A DNA stretch of 64,000 bases from an uncultured Opitutales bacterium (GTDB taxonomy: Bacteria; Verrucomicrobiota; Verrucomicrobiia; Opitutales; Intestinicryptomonadaceae), in the NCBI GenBank assembly GCA_944390805.1, contig CALXQW010000019.1, positions 27,754-91,753 on the forward strand, written 5' to 3'. Made by a program: the position numbers and the translations under genes. Below are positions 1 to 9,398 of this stretch, piece after piece (positions within the stretch are counted from its first letter, which is position 1; every line of letters begins with the position of its first letter). Under the pieces are notes generated by a model. The model was given only the letters and a program-made list of their open reading frames with translations, was not told the origin of the DNA and did not search any database.

Positions 1-1871
1 ACAAGCTTGCCTTTGGGGCGGCTGCTATAACGCCTGAGTTTGATAAAGACGGCACTCCGCGTCAATCCGGCGGACCGGTGCAGGAGATACTCAATTCGGC
101 AAAGGGAGCCGACAGTGTAGAGCTTACTCTGTTTGTCAGGATGAATCCAGAGGGCGACATGCTGCGTGTTGCCACAACCGCGCTTAGGAACGACGGCACT
201 CCATATATAGGCACCTACATTCCCGCAATAAATGCCGATGGAACTGAAAACGCAATAATTTCAAAAATATTGCTTGGCGAGAGATGCAGAAGTTTTTCCG
301 ACGCGTCAGAATTATCCTTTGAGACCGACTACGAGCCCATATTCGACAAGAACCGCAATGTTATAGGAATGTTCTCCTACGGAGTTCCCGGCAGCTTTGC
401 AAACTTCATATGCGACTATCTTCAGAATTTGAGCATAGGTAAGAACGGATACGTATGGGTTGTTGAATCTGCGCAGTCCGGCAGGCCGGTATTCAAGGTT
501 ACAAAAGGTGGGGCGGTAAATTCGTCCATAGAGGAGTCTATAGAGAAAAACTCCGCGGCGCGCGCAAGGCTGGATAAGTTTATAGATGGCGCAAAGAACC
601 TTGAATTTGGGGAGATAAAAGTTGAAAAATACGAGCTTGAGGGGATAGGAGCATCTGGAGGATCCGACATAATGGTATCCTACGCATATTTTGCTCCGTG
701 GCGTTGGATTATAGGTGTTACGGCATACCAGCAGGATTACGACAAAGCCTCTTTCTTGATAAATCGCGAGGCATCATCCTTGCTGAAAAACATTCTTTGG
801 GCATCGGTATTCTTATTTATAATAATAGTAGGGCTTGCGTATTCTGTTTCCGGCAAGATGTCTAAGCCGTTTGAAGCGCTGAGGAGGTTTGCCAGCAGAA
901 TACAATCAGGAGACATAAAGGGTGCGGGAGAAATTGCCGATGGGATGTCGGCCTCGTTCGGATTCGACAGGGGCGAGCTTGGCGGAATACTTTCAATATA
1001 TAAAAGGATAACAACAACCTTTTCCGAACTTATCGGCAAGGTTAAGAGTTCTGCCGACACCCTGACTGCGGCATCGGACAGGATAGCCGCAGGGGCAGCA
1101 AAGATGGAGGCAGACACCGCCGCGCAGACGCGTTTTATTCTTGAAGTTGGCCGTACAAACGCAGACATAGTCAGGTCTGCCGGAAGGCTTTCAGTGAAGG
1201 CAAAGAATGCTGCGGCAAAGGCAGAAAATTCAATAGAGGCGGCAAAGGGCAACGGTAAAGATTTGGAAGCTCTGCTTGAGAATTCCGCGAAGCTATCGGA
1301 AGCTGCCGAGGCGATATCGGCGAGGCTTGCCATTATGAAGCAGAAAGCCGACGCCATATCGTCAATAGTAACAACCATAGGTTCCATTTCAGAAAAGACC
1401 AATCTGCTGAGTTTAAATGCCGCGATAGAGGCGAATAAGTCTGGCGACTACGGCAAGGGGTTCGGTTCGGTATCTGCGCAGATAAGGAAGCTCTCAGACC
1501 AAACTGCTGTATCTGCCATGCACATAAGGAATATGGTCAGACAGATGCAAGAGTCAGTTGAAGGCGGCGTAAAAGATATGGAGAGTTTTTCCGGAAAAGT
1601 GGCGCAAGCCCACAGGATAATAAACGAGGCAGAAGGCAATCTATCAAAGATAATATCGCAGGTAATACAGCTTGGGCCAAAGTTTGAGACTATGGCAAAG
1701 GGTGTTGGAGAGCAGTCGGAAAGCGCCGGACAGATATCTTCTGGGATAGCAAAATTAGAGTCATCCTCAATGAAAACGAACGAAAAGATCTCAAGTTTCA
1801 AGTACGCCGCGGAGGAGTTGAGAAGCACTGGGGAATCATTAAAGGAGCAAATTAGCGCGTTCAAAGTTTAA
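1..1871 (+). CDS. Methyl-accepting chemotaxis protein, Cache sensor, 5' end cut by window
   Basis: The reading frame is open back to base 3, so the gene starts outside the window; the GTG at 78 is internal. The visible N-terminal part matches a periplasmic Cache_3/Cache_2 sensor (motifs MLRVATT, GTYIPA and a YEPIFDKNRNVIGM-like strand). One membrane segment follows at about 780-850 (LLKNILWASVFLFIIIVG), then a degenerate HAMP-like stretch and a cytoplasmic coiled coil. The signalling hairpin near 1390-1560 reads [24 protein letters not shown] and RKLSDQTAVSA, which is closer to WspA-type receptors than to E. coli Tsr/Tar. There is no C-terminal CheR-binding pentapeptide. Role by family: senses a small extracellular ligand and controls a CheA kinase. 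The ligand is unknown. Confidence 0.9.
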   Translation, partial: KLAFGAAAITPEFDKDGTPRQSGGPVQEILNSAKGADSVELTLFVRMNPEGDMLRVATTALRNDGTPYIGTYIPAINADGTENAIISKILLGERCRSFSDASELSFETDYEPIFDKNRNVIGMFSYGVPGSFANFICDYLQNLSIGKNGYVWVVESAQSGRPVFKVTKGGAVNSSIEESIEKNSAARARLDKFIDGAKNLEFGEIKVEKYELEGIGASGGSDIMVSYAYFAPWRWIIGVTAYQQDYDKASFLINREASSLLKNILWASVFLFIIIVGLAYSVSGKMSKPFEALRRFASRIQSGDIKGAGEIADGMSASFGFDRGELGGILSIYKRITTTFSELIGKVKSSADTLTAASDRIAAGAAKMEADTAAQTRFILEVGRTNADIVRSAGRLSVKAKNAAAKAENSIEAAKGNGKDLEALLENSAKLSEAAEAISARLAIMKQKADAISSIVTTIGSISEKTNLLSLNAAIEANKSGDYGKGFGSVSAQIRKLSDQTAVSAMHIRNMVRQMQESVEGGVKDMESFSGKVAQAHRIINEAEGNLSKIISQVIQLGPKFETMAKGVGEQSESAGQISSGIAKLESSSMKTNEKISSFKYAAEELRSTGESLKEQISAFKV

Positions 1872-1884
1872 TTATGGCAAGATT

Positions 1885-1913
1885 TTGAAAAAAAATGCTT
1901 GCGCGGAGAGTAA
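1885..1913 (+). promoter_or_regulatory. Putative promoter of rplU-rpmA (TTGAAA, 17-bp spacer, GAGTAA)
   Basis: TTGAAA at 1885-1890 is followed by a 17-bp spacer containing AAAAATGCTTGCGC and then GAGTAA at 1908-1913 (TAATTT at 1911 is an alternative -10). The core AAAAATGCTTGCGCrGA occurs again, at the same offset from a TTG-type -35, upstream of rpsB at 46430-46458. That recurrence is the main support. Confidence 0.45.
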
Positions 1914-1955
1914 TTTCGTATTTATTTACGCGTTTTTACAAATATTTCAATCCAG

Positions 1956-2270
1956 ATGAAAGCGACAATCAAAATACAGGGCAAACAGCTTACCGTCAAA
2001 GAGGGCGATATTTTCTTCGTCAACCGTTTCGTAGATTCCAAAGCGGGCGACACTATCGACATAAAAGACGTCCTCATGGTTGGAGAGGGCGAATCTGCAA
2101 AGTTCGGAGCGCCTATAGTTGACGGGGCCGTAGTGAGCGTAAAAATCCTCGAGAACAAGCGCGGCAAAAAGGTTGATATCTTCAAGAAGAACCGCAGAAA
2201 AGGCTACGAACGCAGAAGGGGGCACCGTCAGGAGCTTTCCGTTGTGAAGGTCGAGTCCATAAAGGCGTAA
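1956..2270 (+). CDS. rplU: 50S ribosomal protein L21
   Basis: 104 residues, the usual length for bacterial L21. The N-terminus [18 protein letters not shown] and the basic C-terminal [16 protein letters not shown] segment are the family hallmarks (rRNA-binding GHRQ). L21 binds 23S rRNA in the large subunit. The gene lies 19 bases upstream of rpmA, the classical rplU-rpmA pair, and 84 bases after a chemoreceptor gene from which it is probably separated by its own promoter at 1885. No clear Shine-Dalgarno sequence precedes the ATG. Confidence 0.97.
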   Translation: MKATIKIQGKQLTVKEGDIFFVNRFVDSKAGDTIDIKDVLMVGEGESAKFGAPIVDGAVVSVKILENKRGKKVDIFKKNRRKGYERRRGHRQELSVVKVESIKA

Positions 2271-2289
2271 TAACGAAAGGCACATTACC

Positions 2290-2535
2290 ATGGCACATAA
2301 AAAAGGTCAGGGAACATCTAGAAATGGCAGGGACTCCAAGCCGAAAATGCGCGGAGTAAAGAAGTACGGCGGAGAGCCTGTTTTGGCTGGCAGCATATTG
2401 GTTCGCCAGTGCGGAACTAAGGTTCGCGCGGGAGACAATGTTGGAATGGGCAGAGATTTCACCCTTTTTGCCCTTGCTGACGGCACTGTAAAGTGGGACG
2501 GCGCGCACCGCAAGGTTTCCGTTTGCACAGAGTAG
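2290..2535 (+). CDS. rpmA: 50S ribosomal protein L27
   Basis: 81 residues beginning [16 protein letters not shown], the conserved N-terminal arm that reaches the peptidyl-transferase centre, followed by [14 protein letters not shown] and [12 protein letters not shown]. The C-terminus is a few residues shorter than in E. coli. There is no N-terminal extension of the kind cleaved in Firmicutes. An AAAGG Shine-Dalgarno sequence sits about 10 bases before the start. Co-transcribed with rplU; a terminator follows at 2567. Confidence 0.97.
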   Translation: MAHKKGQGTSRNGRDSKPKMRGVKKYGGEPVLAGSILVRQCGTKVRAGDNVGMGRDFTLFALADGTVKWDGAHRKVSVCTE

Positions 2536-2566
2536 TACAGGCTAAAAGCAAATTTTTAACTTTCAG

Positions 2567-2598
2567 AAACGCGTTTCCAGATATGGAGCGCGTTTTTT
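2567..2598 (+). terminator. Rho-independent terminator after rpmA
   Basis: AAACGCG (2567-2573) pairs with CGCGTTT (2589-2595), with an inner TCCA/TGGA stem and a GATA loop, followed by a short T tract. It lies about 30 bases after the rpmA stop. Confidence 0.75.
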
Positions 2599-2878
2599 GT
2601 GTTCATATATTGCAAGGTATGAAAAATATATAGCTATACAAAAATATGGAAGATTAGAGGCTTACCGCAGATAAGATGTAGAATATAATAAGCGGGTAAA
2701 TTCCATATACTATTAAAAAAGGCCTACATATAATTTGGAGAATAGATAAAGTATTTTGTAAAGAGACTATAAGTTTTATGCTTGGGAAAACCTTTAATTT
2801 CAAAAAAATTTACACAAAAACAATCACAAACCAACAAATATACTCGACATATAATAAAAAAGTCATCATAAGATTCTT
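2599..2878. other. Intergenic, AT-rich, no gene seen
   Basis: About 280 bases of AT-rich sequence between the rpmA terminator and the GH99-like gene. No open frame, RNA gene or convincing repeat was found. It presumably carries the promoter of the downstream secreted-protein gene, but no clear -35/-10 pair or Shine-Dalgarno sequence could be fixed. Confidence 0.5.
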
Positions 2879-3985
2879 ATGAGCAAGAGAGTTTTGAGGG
2901 GAATCTTTTTATTTGCAGGCATAATTTTAACATTTTTTTGTGCAATTGCAAATGCGATAGACATAAAAGTAGGGGCTATACGCTGGGATGCATGGTACGG
3001 AGGAAATACCGACTCGCCAAACAGTCCTGCTGCTGCAGTAGAAAAAACCCTTCAAGACAAGCGTTGGCGTTATAGAACTCCAACGTTCATGAAGGAAAAT
3101 CCCGATGGCACAATAACCCTAAACGGAGCCACAAGGGAAATCATAGACGAGGAGATACGCTTGGCGCACAATGCCGGACTTTCCTTCTGGTCATACTGCA
3201 CATACGCAAAAGACAGCGGAATGAGCAAAGCTCTTGCTTTACATAGATCAAGCAAGATAAAAAACCTTATGCCTTTTTGCGCAATCATAACGCCAGGCAC
3301 ATTGCAAAACAAAGAGATGTACGGATATATTCTGGAGCTTTTGCAAGACGATGCCTATTTCAAAGTAGAAGGCAGACCCGTTATATTCATGCTTTGCATA
3401 TATACAAATCCGTTAGAAAAAGAAACTCTGGACAAAGCAAACATGAAGAGTCTTTTCAATAAATTTAAAGCCGATGTTAAAAGAATATTAGGAGACCCCA
3501 TTGTAGTTATCCAAGACAGTGCCCCCGAAGGAAGAACAAAATTTGCAGCCGAATATTTCGGCGCGCAAGCAGTAAGCGCCTATTGGGCGTTGGAATGGAA
3601 GGAGAAAGGCGCATATGAGGATATCATATCTTGGGGAAACAAATATTGGGATAGGTTGAAAACAACCGGATACGGAGTTGTGCCTATAGTCACAACAGGT
3701 GCTGATCCGCGCCCGCGCTATATAAATCCTGTTCCGTGGGAGAAGCGCAAGAAGCCGGAGCCGAACAACAATCTGTATTATGAACATGCAACTCCAGAGC
3801 AGATAGCAGATTTCCTCAAAGATGCTATAGATTTCGTCAAGGCAAACCCGCAGATTTGCCCTTACGGATTGATAAATATATACGCATGGAATGAATATGA
3901 CGAGGGTGGCTGGCTTGCGCCTACATTTGGAGATAAGACATCGCGTCTCGATGCCATAAAAAAGGTGATAGAACAGAACAGATAA
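2879..3985 (+). CDS. Secreted GH99-like / WbsX-type (TIM-barrel) protein
   Basis: 368 residues with a signal peptide (basic MSKR start, hydrophobic stretch to about residue 24, cleavage near IANA/IDIKVGA). The mature part has features of the GH99-like / WbsX family: an early WYGG motif after VGAIRWDAW, and a C-terminal INIYAWNEYDEGGWLAPT segment matching the conserved WNEW-EGG-LEP motif. These proteins resemble endo-alpha-mannosidases and are found in glycan biosynthesis or degradation loci; the reaction of this one cannot be read from sequence. It stands alone, with no polysaccharide genes beside it. Most likely exported to the periplasm or cell surface. Confidence 0.75.
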   Translation: MSKRVLRGIFLFAGIILTFFCAIANAIDIKVGAIRWDAWYGGNTDSPNSPAAAVEKTLQDKRWRYRTPTFMKENPDGTITLNGATREIIDEEIRLAHNAGLSFWSYCTYAKDSGMSKALALHRSSKIKNLMPFCAIITPGTLQNKEMYGYILELLQDDAYFKVEGRPVIFMLCIYTNPLEKETLDKANMKSLFNKFKADVKRILGDPIVVIQDSAPEGRTKFAAEYFGAQAVSAYWALEWKEKGAYEDIISWGNKYWDRLKTTGYGVVPIVTTGADPRPRYINPVPWEKRKKPEPNNNLYYEHATPEQIADFLKDAIDFVKANPQICPYGLINIYAWNEYDEGGWLAPTFGDKTSRLDAIKKVIEQNR

Positions 3986-4200
3986 AACGCTTATCCTTTC
4001 CCTTATAGTTTTGTGTATTGATTAAGGAATATGCGTTGGCACTCCAATAGAGAGGCAATATGGAAAGATATGTTTTTTCCCATATAAAATACGCAGAAGA
4101 GCTATCTTGCCATAAATAAGAGACTGTCTAAATGCCTATTTAACGTATAATGCAGATACGTTATAATAGAGTCTTAAATACGCCGCAATACGCCGTGCTA

Positions 4201-6180
4201 TTACAGTATGCCTGAGCCGTCCTTCTTTTGGACTTTTGCCAAAGTTTCTGCGGCAAGAGAAGCAGTTTTTAAGACGGAATCGAGAATTTTTGATATTTCG
4301 CGTTTAAGGGAATCCATCTGAGAGCATATCTCAGCCGAAGACGAGCTTTGCTCCGCAACCGACTCCAGCGCAGAATCCAATCGCATGGGCAAGCCCTGCA
4401 CCCGCTGAATGATGCCTGTAAGATGAGAGCTGACCACCATCATATCCGCATAAGAAGACTCCACCTTTTTGGCAAAGACATTCATACCCGATATGCCCGC
4501 ATTAACAGATGCCATCATTGCCGATATGCCCTTTTCAATCTCCACCGTAGAGTTTGCCGTTTGCGTTGCAAGCGCGCCGATTTCCGCAGCAACAACAGAA
4601 AAACCTTTGCCGTAATCCCCTGCTTTTTTAGATTCTATGGCGGCATTTAAGCTGAGCAGATTGGTTTTGTCGGCGACGTTTTCCATAGTTTCAACAACGC
4701 GCTCTATGATTTCCGCACTGCCATATAGGCCTTTTAACTGCTCCGTAAGCTCTGAGCTGAAGGAATTTAAGTCTTTCATAGAGGCTTCAATTTTCTCTAT
4801 GTGGACCAAACCGCCTTCCGCGTTTACAACTGTCTCCTCCGAGGCGGCAAGAACAGTGGATAGATTCTCTTTTAGCGAATTTGATATTTCAGCCATTCCA
4901 GAGGCTTTAGAACGCATGCTTTTAACCGAATCAGACGCAAGCCCCAACATTTTCTCGCGTTCGCGGGTCATGGAGAGCATGTCAGACAGAGCGGAGGAAA
5001 CCTCGCGAGTCTTATTTGACGATCTATCCATAAAGGAAATTATCATATTTCTGATGGATGCAAAATTATCAGCCAATATTTTAAACTCCATGCTTGCCTT
5101 AACTGGAGATGAATCAGAAAAGTCTCCATACAGCATTTTTTCGGAACGCGCAATCAGCCTGCGAACCGGCGACAAAGCCCCTCGAGAGACAATCTTTGCA
5201 CACAATGCGCAAAACGGTAGAAGCAGAATAGAAAATATCAGAAGTTCGCGCCGATATTTCAGAAGAACTCCTGTACTTTCAAGGGCTTTGTCGGTTGAGA
5301 AGACATACCATCTCAACATGGGGATATAATCCCATGCCGCCACAATATCTTCCCCTTCCGCAGACATGGCCGATACTCCATCTGCCGGACCAGACAGTTG
5401 GTTGTTGGCAAAAGCAGTACCGTCTTTTAGTATTAGAGGTTCACGCGGGACAAGCTCAAAAGAATCTCCCGAATGAGATAATATATATGGAATATTTTTT
5501 GAATACACACATATAAAACTCCCTCCGCCGGATACGTCCCCCGATATTATAGAAGCAACCCGCTTAAGATCCACGGAAAATACGCAGACTCCGGCAAAGG
5601 CGTCGCTGGAACGCACAATAGAAGCTATAAATACAGCCGGATTGCCGTCGAGCGGATTTGTAGAAAGCGTTGATACCGCAATTTTACCAGACTCCACCGC
5701 CCTTCTATATGTATCTGAGATTTGGGTACCATCTAAAACTTCGTCTGTTGCACTTTTTATTCCGCTTGCAAATTTTGAGGAATACATAAGCGCGCCATCT
5801 TTTGAGAAGATAAAACACTCCTTAAAGTCGGCATTTGAGAAGAATTTTTCAAATTCCTCTGTAAATTGCACCCTATCTATTTTTGCGTTTAAAAACGACG
5901 ATATACACGGAAGACTCGCAAGCATATCTGCAGTCTTCAAGCGATCTTTGAAATACTCCGATACGGAAACTGCGCGCGACACCGACAACGCGTATAAGCC
6001 CCCACCCCTTTCCGACAACACATACCGTTCAATTCCTTTATACGCCCTCGCGAAGAAAGCCCACAGAGGGATCAAGCAAAAAGCCGCAATGCATATAAAC
6101 AGCCTGAAGGACAGAGAGCCAAACAGAGGCCTTCCGCGTCCGGTACGTCCGCGTCCAAGATGTTTAGGAGAAATTTTCAT
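4201..6180 (-). CDS. Methyl-accepting chemotaxis protein, double-Cache type
   Basis: About 659 residues if translation starts at the ATG at 6180 ([11 protein letters not shown]); an in-frame start at 6219 adds 13 residues and cannot be excluded. Membrane segment 1 lies near residues 22-45 of the shorter form, followed by a large extracellular domain of about 270 residues of dCache size, then membrane segment 2 ([19 protein letters not shown]), an [13 protein letters not shown]-like region and a signalling hairpin with [24 protein letters not shown]. The hairpin resembles that of the receptor at the left edge of the window, so both may feed the same CheA. No che genes are in the window. The ligand is unknown. 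Confidence 0.88.
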   Translation of the reverse strand: MKISPKHLGRGRTGRGRPLFGSLSFRLFICIAAFCLIPLWAFFARAYKGIERYVLSERGGGLYALSVSRAVSVSEYFKDRLKTADMLASLPCISSFLNAKIDRVQFTEEFEKFFSNADFKECFIFSKDGALMYSSKFASGIKSATDEVLDGTQISDTYRRAVESGKIAVSTLSTNPLDGNPAVFIASIVRSSDAFAGVCVFSVDLKRVASIISGDVSGGGSFICVYSKNIPYILSHSGDSFELVPREPLILKDGTAFANNQLSGPADGVSAMSAEGEDIVAAWDYIPMLRWYVFSTDKALESTGVLLKYRRELLIFSILLLPFCALCAKIVSRGALSPVRRLIARSEKMLYGDFSDSSPVKASMEFKILADNFASIRNMIISFMDRSSNKTREVSSALSDMLSMTREREKMLGLASDSVKSMRSKASGMAEISNSLKENLSTVLAASEETVVNAEGGLVHIEKIEASMKDLNSFSSELTEQLKGLYGSAEIIERVVETMENVADKTNLLSLNAAIESKKAGDYGKGFSVVAAEIGALATQTANSTVEIEKGISAMMASVNAGISGMNVFAKKVESSYADMMVVSSHLTGIIQRVQGLPMRLDSALESVAEQSSSSAEICSQMDSLKREISKILDSVLKTASLAAETLAKVQKKDGSGIL

Positions 6181-6486
6181 ATGGCTGCAAAATATTGTTC
6201 CGCAAAGTACAATACACAATAATAGCGTGCAAGTACAGTTCGGCTTTTATATATAGAAAGTTTTTCAGGAATTTTACAAAGAGCAAGATTTCTATTTTTG
6301 GGAGAACATAGTTCTATTTTATCAAAGCCCAAAAACAAAGATCTGTAATTTTAGGAATTAGAGTCTTCACATATACAGTGCAAAAACAACTTCCACAGTT
6401 TGTAATAATACAGTTTAGAATTTTCCTCTCAATTCTTTTTTAAAAGATTGTTGAATTTTAATTTTCGACGGTAAAAATCTGTCTGC

Positions 6487-7143
6487 ATGAATATAAAGCA
6501 GCGCGCAAAGATAGTAATGGACGAGCTCGACCGTCTTTATCCGAATCCTAAAATTCCTTTGGACAGTAAAAATACATTTACATTTCTTGTTGCGGTTGTT
6601 CTGTCGGCACAATGCAAAGACTCCAGAGTAAATGAGGTCACCCCAGAATTATTTAAGCTTGCCTCTACACCGCAGGAGATGGCTAAACTCGACACGGAAA
6701 AAATACGTTCTATAATACGTCCATGCGGATTATCGGAAGCAAAGTCAAAGAACATAAAAGAATTATCAAGAATCATAACGGAAAAATACGGTGGGAAAGT
6801 TCCAAATACTTTCGAAGATTTAGAATCGCTGCCAGGAGTTGGGCATAAAACTGCGTCAGTACTTATGTTGCAGGCATTTGGGACACCAGCCTTCCCTGTA
6901 GACACCCATATACATAGGCTCGCAGCCAGGTGGAAGCTTGCCTCCGGCAAAAGTGTTGTAGATACCGAACGCAGCCTAAAAAAGATCTTTCCTAAAGAGA
7001 AATGGTATAACCTGCATCTTCAGCTAATTTACTACGGCAGAGAATATTGCAAGGCGCACACATGCAAAACGCCTGAGACAATGTGTCCTCTATGCCGCAA
7101 ACTTGCCGCAAAACCAAGGTCAAAAAAGCCTGAAGACAAATAA
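6487..7143 (+). CDS. nth: Endonuclease III, DNA glycosylase/AP lyase
   Basis: 218 residues. The helix-hairpin-helix motif LPGVGHKTA holds the catalytic lysine (K121) and FPVDTHIHR the catalytic aspartate (D139). It removes oxidised pyrimidines from DNA and nicks the abasic site. Four C-terminal cysteines (188, 193, 200, 203) are spaced C-X4-C-X6-C-X2-C rather than the usual C-X6-C-X2-C-X5-C, so the iron-sulfur cluster, if present, is bound by a variant arrangement. The gene stands alone, followed by tRNA-Gly. Confidence 0.93.
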   Translation: MNIKQRAKIVMDELDRLYPNPKIPLDSKNTFTFLVAVVLSAQCKDSRVNEVTPELFKLASTPQEMAKLDTEKIRSIIRPCGLSEAKSKNIKELSRIITEKYGGKVPNTFEDLESLPGVGHKTASVLMLQAFGTPAFPVDTHIHRLAARWKLASGKSVVDTERSLKKIFPKEKWYNLHLQLIYYGREYCKAHTCKTPETMCPLCRKLAAKPRSKKPEDK

Positions 7144-7285
7144 AATTCATCTCGTCGGCGTACCATGCGCGTTAGTTCCATAAATATGGGGGAAAATCAG
7201 ATTATTGGGTAATAATTCAATATTATTTTATTTTTAAATTGACTATTCCGTCTGCTACTATTTCATCTTAACACATTATTTTTCT

Positions 7286-7359
7286 GCGGGCATAGTTTAG
7301 TGGTAAAACCTCTGTCTTCCAAGCAGATGATGGCAGTTCGATTCTGCCTGCCCGCACCA
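7286..7359 (+). tRNA. tRNA-Gly (anticodon TCC)
   Basis: Full cloverleaf. The acceptor stem GCGGGCA pairs with TGCCCGC (7349-7355), the anticodon loop is CTTCCAA with anticodon TCC, and the T arm is GGCAG-TTCGATT-CTGCC. The discriminator is A and CCA is encoded (7357-7359). It reads GGA codons and probably GGG. A terminator hairpin starts four bases after the CCA. Confidence 0.95.
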
Positions 7360-7362
7360 GAA

Positions 7363-7397
7363 AAAAGGTGCAGAGAAAAATTCCCTGCGCCTTTTCT
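7363..7397 (+). terminator. Rho-independent terminator after tRNA-Gly
   Basis: AAAAGGTGCAG (7363-7373) pairs with CTGCGCCTTTT (7385-7395) with one G-T pair and an 11-base loop. It directly follows the tRNA. Confidence 0.8.
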
Positions 7398-7895
7398 TAT
7401 TAAACAAATAAGCCCCTGGAATAAGAGGTTTCTAATCAATGTTGTTAATCTTCCGAGCGCCTCATTAATTGCTTCATACATGCCAAAAGCCAAAAATGTT
7501 AAATATGTAAAAATAACATAAGGCTAAAAAAGAAGAGAGATTATTTATTCATTTAGCCTTTGCCGAAGAACAATATTTTCGTATGTTTATATTTTATAAT
7601 TACCAGAAGGCATTTTAAGCAGATCAAAAACAGATCCTATATTACAAAATTATAATATATTCCATCAATAAGATATTTATGCCATATTATCTATCATATG
7701 TCTGAAATGTATAAGAGCATGCATAAATACTATATATTCAGTTGAATATCTCTAATTTGCCGCAAAATAAATTTAGACTTAATAACCTTAAGGAGCGGCA
7801 TTACAATATATCATTAATTTACATCAATATTATTGAAAATATCTCATGTTTATGAAAGCAAGAAAATCCATGTAGAATAATTCCTTATATATTTC
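7398..7895. other. Intergenic, AT-rich, no gene seen
   Basis: About 500 bases between the tRNA-Gly terminator and the end of the corrinoid operon on the opposite strand. Stop codons are dense in all frames. No RNA structure or repeat stands out, and no clear terminator for the minus-strand operon was identified. Confidence 0.5.
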
Positions 7896-9398
7896 TTAGA
7901 AATATATATTTCTCAAAGATAAAGCATCTATGAAATTGTCCTGAAAGAAAGCACTTGTATTGAGCTCTATGACCTTAGATATCTCGGAATATTTTTTTGC
8001 TAAAGTTAGAAGTTTTTTAGACAAAGCGCACATAAACGTTCCTCCGAGTGCTCCATTGCCTATTGATTTTATCTGTGCATTATCAAAACTCGGTAGTAAT
8101 CCTATCTTTACTGCATTGTGAAAATTCATTCCTTTTCCAAAGCCTCCGGCTATATATACTTGCTGAAAATCTCCACTATGGGCACCTATCTCGCAAAAAA
8201 GAGTTTTTAATGCCGATTGAACAGCAGCCTTTGCCTTTATTAACTCCGATATCTCATATCTTCCAATCCTGATAGAGTCTGTAAATTTATAATATTTACC
8301 CCCATCAATGAAGGCTCCGAATTCGGAAATTAAACCTGTATGCGAGGCTTCGGCAAGAAAGTCTATATATCCTGAAGCGCATATTCCACATGCCGGCGCA
8401 TTGCCTATAGTTTCATATTTCAAGCCGGGCTTTCCATCTATATATACCCTGCATATTGCGCCGTTTTGAGCTTTTGTGGAGCACTCAAATCCCCCACCCT
8501 CAAACGCCGGACCGGCAGGAGCACTGCATGCGAACAACTGTCCTTTATATTTTACTACGATCTCGGCGTTTGTACCTAAATCTATCATTACAGAATTACA
8601 GTCTTTTACAAACAATCCAGAGTTTACACACGCACCTACTGCATCTGCCCCGACAAAAGCCCCTATGGATGGCAAAGAAACTATTTTCTTTGTCTTTATA
8701 CCCATGAAACTCTCGCACTCTACTGAATTTAGAAAATCGCTATTAAATGGAAATGTAGCTAGGCCAGATATCTCTTTCCCGAAAAATATATGAAGCATGG
8801 CACAGTTTCCTGACACATAGAGAACCTCTATACAATCGGCATTCGCAAAACTAATGGCATCATCTAGCATCTTAGCCACTGAATGGGAAATACATTCCCT
8901 AAGAATGTTAAGACCTTCTTTTGACATTGCAAAAGCAATTCTTGATACAACATCTGCACCATATTTGCATTGAGGATTTACAGATGTAGCACGATATATA
9001 ATTTTGGACGAGGCATCAAAAAGTACAAGGGCCAGTGTTGTGGTGCCTATATCAAGCGCAGCGCGAAGACCAGAAAATGACTCTGGAATAAAGCCTTTTG
9101 GAAGTACAAAATCGGCCTCTGCAAATATAGAATTCTGGGCGGAATTTTTTGGAGGCATCATTATACGCAAATTATCAGACAAAACCACGCTTTTGCACAT
9201 TCTTAAAACAGCTCCAGCAGAATACACATCTCCCTCAGATGATAACTCTCCGGATACTATTTGAACCTTGCATGCTCCGCAAACTCCGGTCCCGCCGCAC
9301 ACAAAATATCTTCCAAGAGAAACATCTCCATTTAAAAGCTCTTTTACAGTTTTCCCCTTACAACCGGAAAACTCATATATTGAAGATTTTTTCGTCAT
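7896..9398 (-). CDS. Corrinoid-activation ATPase, RamA/RACE family
   Basis: 500 residues. An N-terminal [2Fe-2S] ferredoxin-like domain has cysteines at 34, 40, 43 and 68 (CGGTGVCGAC, then MC). A linker and then an ASKHA-type ATPase domain follow, with phosphate-binding motifs near 112 (ALDIGTTTLAL), 270 (MIDLGTNAE) and 412 (YIAGGFGKG). Proteins of this build (RACE, RamA-like, DUF4445) use ATP to reduce inactivated Co(II) corrinoid back to Co(I) on methyl-carrier proteins. It is the last gene of the corrinoid operon and its start overlaps the preceding DUF1638 gene by 26 bases. Together with the carrier protein at 11131 it makes a reactivation pair. Cytoplasmic. Confidence 0.9.
   Translation of the reverse strand: MTKKSSIYEFSGCKGKTVKELLNGDVSLGRYFVCGGTGVCGACKVQIVSGELSSEGDVYSAGAVLRMCKSVVLSDNLRIMMPPKNSAQNSIFAEADFVLPKGFIPESFSGLRAALDIGTTTLALVLFDASSKIIYRATSVNPQCKYGADVVSRIAFAMSKEGLNILRECISHSVAKMLDDAISFANADCIEVLYVSGNCAMLHIFFGKEISGLATFPFNSDFLNSVECESFMGIKTKKIVSLPSIGAFVGADAVGACVNSGLFVKDCNSVMIDLGTNAEIVVKYKGQLFACSAPAGPAFEGGGFECSTKAQNGAICRVYIDGKPGLKYETIGNAPACGICASGYIDFLAEASHTGLISEFGAFIDGGKYYKFTDSIRIGRYEISELIKAKAAVQSALKTLFCEIGAHSGDFQQVYIAGGFGKGMNFHNAVKIGLLPSFDNAQIKSIGNGALGGTFMCALSKKLLTLAKKYSEISKVIELNTSAFFQDNFIDALSLRNIYF

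Noticed and set aside
737..1402. 221-codon open frame on the minus strand inside the first chemoreceptor gene
   Set aside because: Antisense shadow of a strongly supported coding sequence; composition is Ser/Ala-rich without family features.
7300..7521. 73-codon plus-strand frame
   Set aside because: Overlaps tRNA-Gly and its terminator; no protein features.
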